Shown here: positions 41,617 through 44,264 of the stretch, in pieces | How the letters are laid out: every line of letters begins with the position of its first letter | Numbering within the stretch: position 1 is the stretch's first letter | NCBI GenBank assembly: GCA_030684475.1 | Contig: JAUXWB010000425.1 | Coordinates: 1-44,264, forward strand | DNA length: 44,264 nt | Direction of reading: 5' to 3' | From: Reyranella sp. | Lineage (GTDB): Bacteria; Pseudomonadota; Alphaproteobacteria; Reyranellales; Reyranellaceae | Made by a program: the position numbers and the translations under genes | The notes under the pieces: model-generated | The model's database searches: none | What the model saw: the letters and a program-made list of their open reading frames with translations, nothing else | Told to the model about the DNA's origin: nothing

Positions 41617-42201
41617 ATGACCAACATTGCTGTCGTCTATCACTCGGGTTTTGGCCACACCCAGGCTCTCGCCGAGGCCGTTGCCACGGGTGCCAGGGTG
41701 GTGCCGGGAACCAAGGTGAACTTGGTTCCGGTGGCCGAAGCGGAGGCCCGCGAGGTCGAGTTGGACGCCGCCGACGCGATTGTCTTCGGCAGCCCGACCT
41801 ACATGGGCAGCGTCTCGGCCGACTTCGCCAGGTTCGAGGAATGGACGTCAAAGCGCTGGATGGCGCGGGCCTGGCAGAACAAGCTCGCCGCCGGCTTCAC
41901 CAATTCGGCGTCGTGGAACGGCGACAAGCAGAACACGCTGGTCCAGCTCATGACGCTTGCCATGCAGCACGGCATGGTCTGGGTCGGTCTCGGCCTGGCG
42001 CCGGGCTTCAACCACTCCAAGGGCTCGATCGAGGATCTCAATCGGCTGGGCGCTTCGATCGGCGCGATGGCGCAGTCCAATGGCGATCAGGGCGTCGAGG
42101 GTATCGCCGCCTCGGACTTCAGGACCTTCGAGGCGCTGGGCCGGCGCGTCGCCGAGGCGGCTGGCCGCTGGAAGGAAGAGCCGCTCGCCCAGGCGGCGTG
42201 A
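41617..42201 (+). CDS. Flavodoxin-family NAD(P)H:quinone oxidoreductase-like protein (WrbA-related)
   Basis: 194 residues. The N-terminal ITS-type loop is NIAVVYHSGFGHTQALAEAV, whose SGFGHTQ binds the FMN phosphate. FGSPTYMGSVSADFARFEEW is the second FMN-contacting loop of WrbA-like flavoproteins. It should bind FMN and reduce quinones by two electrons in the cytoplasm. ATG 41617 is supported by GGAG 6 bases upstream; an ATG at 41605 is in frame but worse placed. The divergent HxlR regulator suggests induction by quinone or thiol-reactive compounds. It converges on the next minus-strand gene, whose coding end contains a GC-rich hairpin (about 42219-42244). Confidence 0.9.
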   Translation: MTNIAVVYHSGFGHTQALAEAVATGARVVPGTKVNLVPVAEAEAREVELDAADAIVFGSPTYMGSVSADFARFEEWTSKRWMARAWQNKLAAGFTNSASWNGDKQNTLVQLMTLAMQHGMVWVGLGLAPGFNHSKGSIEDLNRLGASIGAMAQSNGDQGVEGIAASDFRTFEALGRRVAEAAGRWKEEPLAQAA

Positions 42202-42210
42202 CCGGCCGCG

Positions 42211-42729
42211 TCAATTGAGCCGTCCGGCGGCGGCGCCGGACGGCAGCGCGAGCTGAAGCCCCGCATCCGCGAGCGCCACGGCGAACGACTTGAGCCGGAG
42301 CGCCGCGACGCGCGCGGCGGGCGGCACCATCATCGCCTCGAGGGACGCCAGCAGCGGCCCGTCGTGGTCGCCCTGCGCCAGGCCGCACAGGGCGATCAAG
42401 GTCGCCTCGTCGCGGCTCAGGCACGAACAGGGCGGCGCGTGGATCTCGAGCGCGCGCCGGGCGCCGAACAGCAGCACATCCATGAGGGTCGCGAAGTCGG
42501 TCAGGATGTCGAGGAGCCCGGCCACCTTGAAGCCGCGCACCAGGGTCGAGCCTTCAGGCGGCAGCGCCCGGTCGAACCGCCAGCCGACCAGCTCGCACTG
42601 CCACTGCCGCAGCGCCCACAGGATGAAGCGCTCGCCGAGCGGCAGCGCACAGATGCAGTCCGGGCGGCCGCAGGTCGGCTGCGGGCCGATTTGCGACAGA
42701 CCGAAGTCCTCGTCCGTCGAGTTTTGCAT
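42211..42729 (-). CDS. Unrecognised cysteine-rich cytoplasmic protein, probably Fur-controlled
   Basis: 172 residues with no signal peptide and no family I recognise. Seven cysteines are clustered: Cys20, Cys25, Cys27 (TCGRPDCICAL), Cys45, Cys101 and Cys103 (PPCSCLSRDE), Cys115. The C-x4-C-x-C and C-x-C patterns would suit a metal or Fe-S site. The middle is helical (LLDILTDFATLMDVLLFG) and the C-terminus is hydrophobic-helical (VAALRLKSFAVALADAGL). ATG 42729 has GAGG 8 bases upstream. A good promoter (TTGCGA, 16, TACAAT on the minus strand) has a Fur-like site on its -35 and spacer. Divergent from hemP. That context suggests iron or heme handling, but the function is unknown. Confidence 0.8.
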   Translation of the reverse strand: MQNSTDEDFGLSQIGPQPTCGRPDCICALPLGERFILWALRQWQCELVGWRFDRALPPEGSTLVRGFKVAGLLDILTDFATLMDVLLFGARRALEIHAPPCSCLSRDEATLIALCGLAQGDHDGPLLASLEAMMVPPAARVAALRLKSFAVALADAGLQLALPSGAAAGRLN

Positions 42730-42768
42730 GGCATCACCTCGCGTCGATCTGGCGTTGACGACGAAGCC

Positions 42769-42796
42769 ATTGTATGCCAGTAAGAATTATTCGCAA
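42769..42796 (-). promoter_or_regulatory. Promoter of the cysteine-rich protein gene
   Basis: On the minus strand TTGCGA (42796-42791), 16-base spacer, TACAAT (42774-42769). The distance to the ATG at 42729 is about 40 bases. Confidence 0.65.
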
Positions 42797-42799
42797 TAA
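42781..42799. promoter_or_regulatory. Fur-box-like operator between hemP and the cysteine-rich gene
   Basis: TAAGAATTATTCGCAATAA resembles the classical Fur-box core seen upstream of proteobacterial iron genes (TGAGAATCATTCGCATT-like), differing at few positions. It lies over the -35 and spacer of the minus-strand promoter and about 18 bases before the hemP ATG. An Irr or RirA site is an alternative in alphaproteobacteria. Confidence 0.65.
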
Positions 42800-42816
42800 C
42801 AAACGACAGGTGCTGC

Positions 42817-43026
42817 ATGGATCATTCACCGCGCCCGATGCACGCCGACGATGCCAAAAAGATCGAGGTCGCGATCGAGGTCGCGTGGGATGGCCCCGAT
42901 CTCGACATCCCGGTCGTCGACAGCGGCGCGCTGATGAGCGGCCGGCGCGAGCTGGTCATCCGGCACAATGGGCAAGCCTACCGCTTGCGCGTGACCACTT
43001 CCGAAAAGTTGATCCTCACGAAGTGA
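42817..43026 (+). CDS. hemP: Hemin uptake protein HemP/HmuP
   Basis: 69 residues. The C-terminal half matches the HemP family: LMSGRRELVIRHNGQAYRLR followed by VTTSEKLILTK, ending in the characteristic KLILTK. In Bradyrhizobium HmuP co-activates the heme receptor gene with Irr, and in Burkholderia HemP is needed for heme uptake gene expression. It is therefore likely a small regulatory protein. It normally lies beside hmuR/hmuTUV genes; no heme receptor or ABC genes are in this window. ATG 42817 has a weak ribosome site (ACAGG); ATG 42838 is in frame. The Fur-like site upstream supports iron-limited expression. Confidence 0.88.
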   Translation: MDHSPRPMHADDAKKIEVAIEVAWDGPDLDIPVVDSGALMSGRRELVIRHNGQAYRLRVTTSEKLILTK

Positions 43027-43068
43027 AAATGACAGCACTGCCAGCACCGAAGATTCTTTTGAGATAAT

Positions 43069-43105
43069 TTGACAGGTTCAGCAGGAAACGATAGGTATTT
43101 TCCTG
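43069..43105 (+). promoter_or_regulatory. Possible regulated promoter after hemP
   Basis: TTGACA (43069-43074), 17 bases, TAGGTA (43092-43097). A perfect 7-bp inverted repeat CAGGAAA (43082-43088) and TTTCCTG (43099-43105) straddles the -10. It points into the gene-free region, not at hemP (already ended) nor at the minus-strand binding-protein gene. Confidence 0.4.
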
Positions 43106-43385
43106 TAGATTGGCCGAAGTGCAGGAGCGCTCCGGGCAGCCTGCCAAACCCACATGAGGCGACCGCGCCACCGGATCTCCCTCCGGCGTGCCCCCCTGAT
43201 CCTTGAGGGATCGAATACGCCTCGGCATGGTCCTGACCATGCCCTCGACAACGAACGACGAGACCCAAACAGCAAACAGCGCCGACGGCGAACGTCGGCC
43301 CCGGGCGAACGGTTTGTGAGTGGAGTCAGGACAGATATCCGGACAGAACGCGTTACATTCAGGCGTCCACAAATAATGCGAGAAG

Positions 43386-43477
43386 GCCGTGCAAACACGG
43401 CATCGAACGGCCCTCCGGGCCGTGAAAAACCATGTGGGACTTGGCCGGGGACGCGGGCAGGGAGTTTGCCCGCGTCC
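43386..43477. repeat. Cluster of three hairpins
   Basis: GCCGTG-CAAA-CACGGC (43386-43401), ACGGCCC-TCC-GGGCCGT (43407-43423) and the longer GGACGCGGGCA with TGCCCGCGTCC (43449-43477, 7-base loop). The last could terminate the minus-strand binding-protein transcript, but no T-run follows on either strand. Confidence 0.6.
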
Positions 43478-43536
43478 GGCCGTTGCGCGCGCGGCGCAGA
43501 CGGATGGGAAGGGAAGCCGGATGTCGACGGCGGCCG

Positions 43537-44264
43537 CTACTTCTTGCTGATGTTCCAGAGGATCGGCACCGGCGCCGGGATCCAGCCTTCGAGCCGGTCC
43601 TTGCGGTAGGCGCCGAACGACTTGTACTGGCCGAGCACGAGGTACATCGCCTGGTCCATGACGCGGTCGGAGACGGCGATGGCCAGCAGCTTCTGCTTCT
43701 CGGGGTCGGTCTCGCGGGCGAAGTCGGCGCGCAGCTTCTCGATCTCGGGATCGCACGGCCAGCCGAACCACGCCTTGTCGCAGCCGCCGCTGACGAAGGA
43801 GTTGCTGGCCGGGCTCTCGGTCCCGGCGGTGACGGTGGTGGTGTAGAAGATGTTCCAGCCGCCCTTGTCCGGCGCATCCTTGCGGGCACGACGCGACACC
43901 ACGGTCTGCCAGTCCATCGCCTGCAGGTCGACCTTGAAGCCGACCTTCTCCAGCGCCTGCTTGCCGACCGGTGGCAGCTGGTTGGAGGATTGCAGGTCGG
44001 TCTGGTGCATCATGACGATCGGCGTGCCGTCGTAGCCGCTTTCCTTGAGGAGCTGGCGCGCCTTCTCGAGGTCGGGCTTGATCAGCAGGTCGCCGTACTT
44101 CTTCTCATGGGGCGAGCCGCAGACCAGCGGTGCGTTGCAGATGCTGTAGATCTCGGGATTGCCGACCTGGGCGCGCAGGAAATCCTCCTGGGCGATGGCG
44201 TACATCGCCGCCTGCCGCGCCTTCACGTTGTTGAACGGCGGGTGGAGGTGGTTGAAACGCATGA
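43537..44264 (-). CDS. ABC transporter substrate-binding protein, family 5 (partial, C-terminal part)
   Basis: The last about 242 residues of a family-5 binding protein; the N-terminus and signal peptide lie beyond the right edge. It aligns with the protein at 38.4-40.0 kb over FNNVKARQAAMYAIAQEDFL, LLKESGYDGTPIVMMHQTDL, QALEKVGFKVDLQAMDWQTV and GGCDKAWFGWPCDPEIEKLR, ending in PVPILWNISKK. The two genes are paralogues in opposite orientations about 3.5 kb apart. The ligand is unknown, and no permease gene is visible on this side. The internal ATG near 44262 is not the true start, because the reading is open to the window end. Confidence 0.9.
   Translation of the reverse strand, partial: MRFNHLHPPFNNVKARQAAMYAIAQEDFLRAQVGNPEIYSICNAPLVCGSPHEKKYGDLLIKPDLEKARQLLKESGYDGTPIVMMHQTDLQSSNQLPPVGKQALEKVGFKVDLQAMDWQTVVSRRARKDAPDKGGWNIFYTTTVTAGTESPASNSFVSGGCDKAWFGWPCDPEIEKLRADFARETDPEKQKLLAIAVSDRVMDQAMYLVLGQYKSFGAYRKDRLEGWIPAPVPILWNISKK

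Larger units (their letters stand above)
43027..43536. other. 510-base gene-free region with a promoter and hairpins
   Basis: Between hemP and the binding-protein gene no reading frame looks like protein; the longest is Arg/Pro-rich in the manner of antisense frames. The left part contains a promoter with an inverted repeat (43069-43105), and the right part three strong hairpins (43386-43477). The sequence between has no recognised motif. A small RNA is possible. Confidence 0.5.

Noticed and set aside
42219-42244. GC-rich hairpin after the flavodoxin-like gene as a terminator.
   Set aside because: It lies within the coding end of the opposite gene and has no T-run, so it is at most incidental.
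43154-43609. 151-codon plus-strand frame in the gene-free region.
   Set aside because: Arg/Pro/Gly-rich, no ribosome site, runs into the antisense of the binding-protein gene; contains the hairpins. Kept as a non-coding region instead.
1-44264. Search for CRISPR arrays, tRNA/rRNA genes, integrases, transposases, toxin-antitoxin or defence genes.
   Set aside because: No regularly spaced repeats, no tRNA cloverleaf and no such protein motifs were seen in any frame.

Overview
The window is GC-rich (roughly two thirds G+C), densely coded chromosomal DNA of an alphaproteobacterial type. The single-chain B12-dependent ethylmalonyl-CoA mutase, the S4 protein, many ABC and TRAP binding proteins, the HemP/Fur-type site and an interspersed palindrome whose reading begins M-S-A-F-G-G all point that way. 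A Rhizobiales or Rhodospirillales/Reyranella-like bacterium is my best guess, by impression only. I see no tRNA or rRNA gene, no CRISPR array, no intact insertion sequence, no phage gene and no replication origin.

Positions 1-8.7 kb. A minus-strand, translationally coupled trio (AlkA-like DNA glycosylase, carboxylesterase, class-C beta-lactamase-like hydrolase running off the left edge) diverges from a plus-strand run: gluQ, a Rieske oxygenase alpha subunit, a broken short-chain dehydrogenase, a MetE-core-like methyltransferase and a GST. An MFS exporter, an anchored unknown and a secreted YfdX-family protein with a strong terminator follow.

Positions 8.7-20 kb. A minus-strand operon encodes a TTC38-like TPR protein and two amidases, joined by ATGA and TAATG overlaps. 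A small secreted His/Cys protein and a DUF4743-Nudix hydrolase lie upstream. A hotdog thioesterase-like gene meets the ethylmalonyl-CoA mutase gene tail to tail. A tight plus-strand trio encodes a DUF898 membrane protein, a membrane-anchored M48 protease and an ATP-grasp ligase.

Positions 20-28 kb. An apparently orphan promoter with a palindromic operator and an interspersed palindrome precede a minus-strand enolase-superfamily dehydratase. Then come citramalate synthase (cimA), an EmrA/EmrB-type pump, trmJ, an OsmC-family gene and rpsD with its own promoter, 150-base leader and terminator.

Positions 28-44 kb. A two-gene RND pump is followed by an amidase/HpxZ-like/amidohydrolase catabolic set, a complete TRAP transporter with an attenuator-like hairpin between dctP and dctQM, the remnant of a second TRAP locus, and two ABC substrate-binding proteins without permeases. 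An HxlR regulator diverges from a flavodoxin-like gene. A Fur-box-like site lies between hemP and an unrecognised cysteine-rich protein gene. A 510-base gene-free stretch with a regulated-looking promoter and hairpins precedes a second, partial peptide-type binding protein.

The overall picture is a metabolically versatile heterotroph with scavenging transporters, amide/acid-sugar catabolism and efflux. The points I find least explained are the Fur-site/cysteine-rich protein pair, the TPR-amidase operon, the DUF898-M48-ATP-grasp trio and two promoters that point at no gene.
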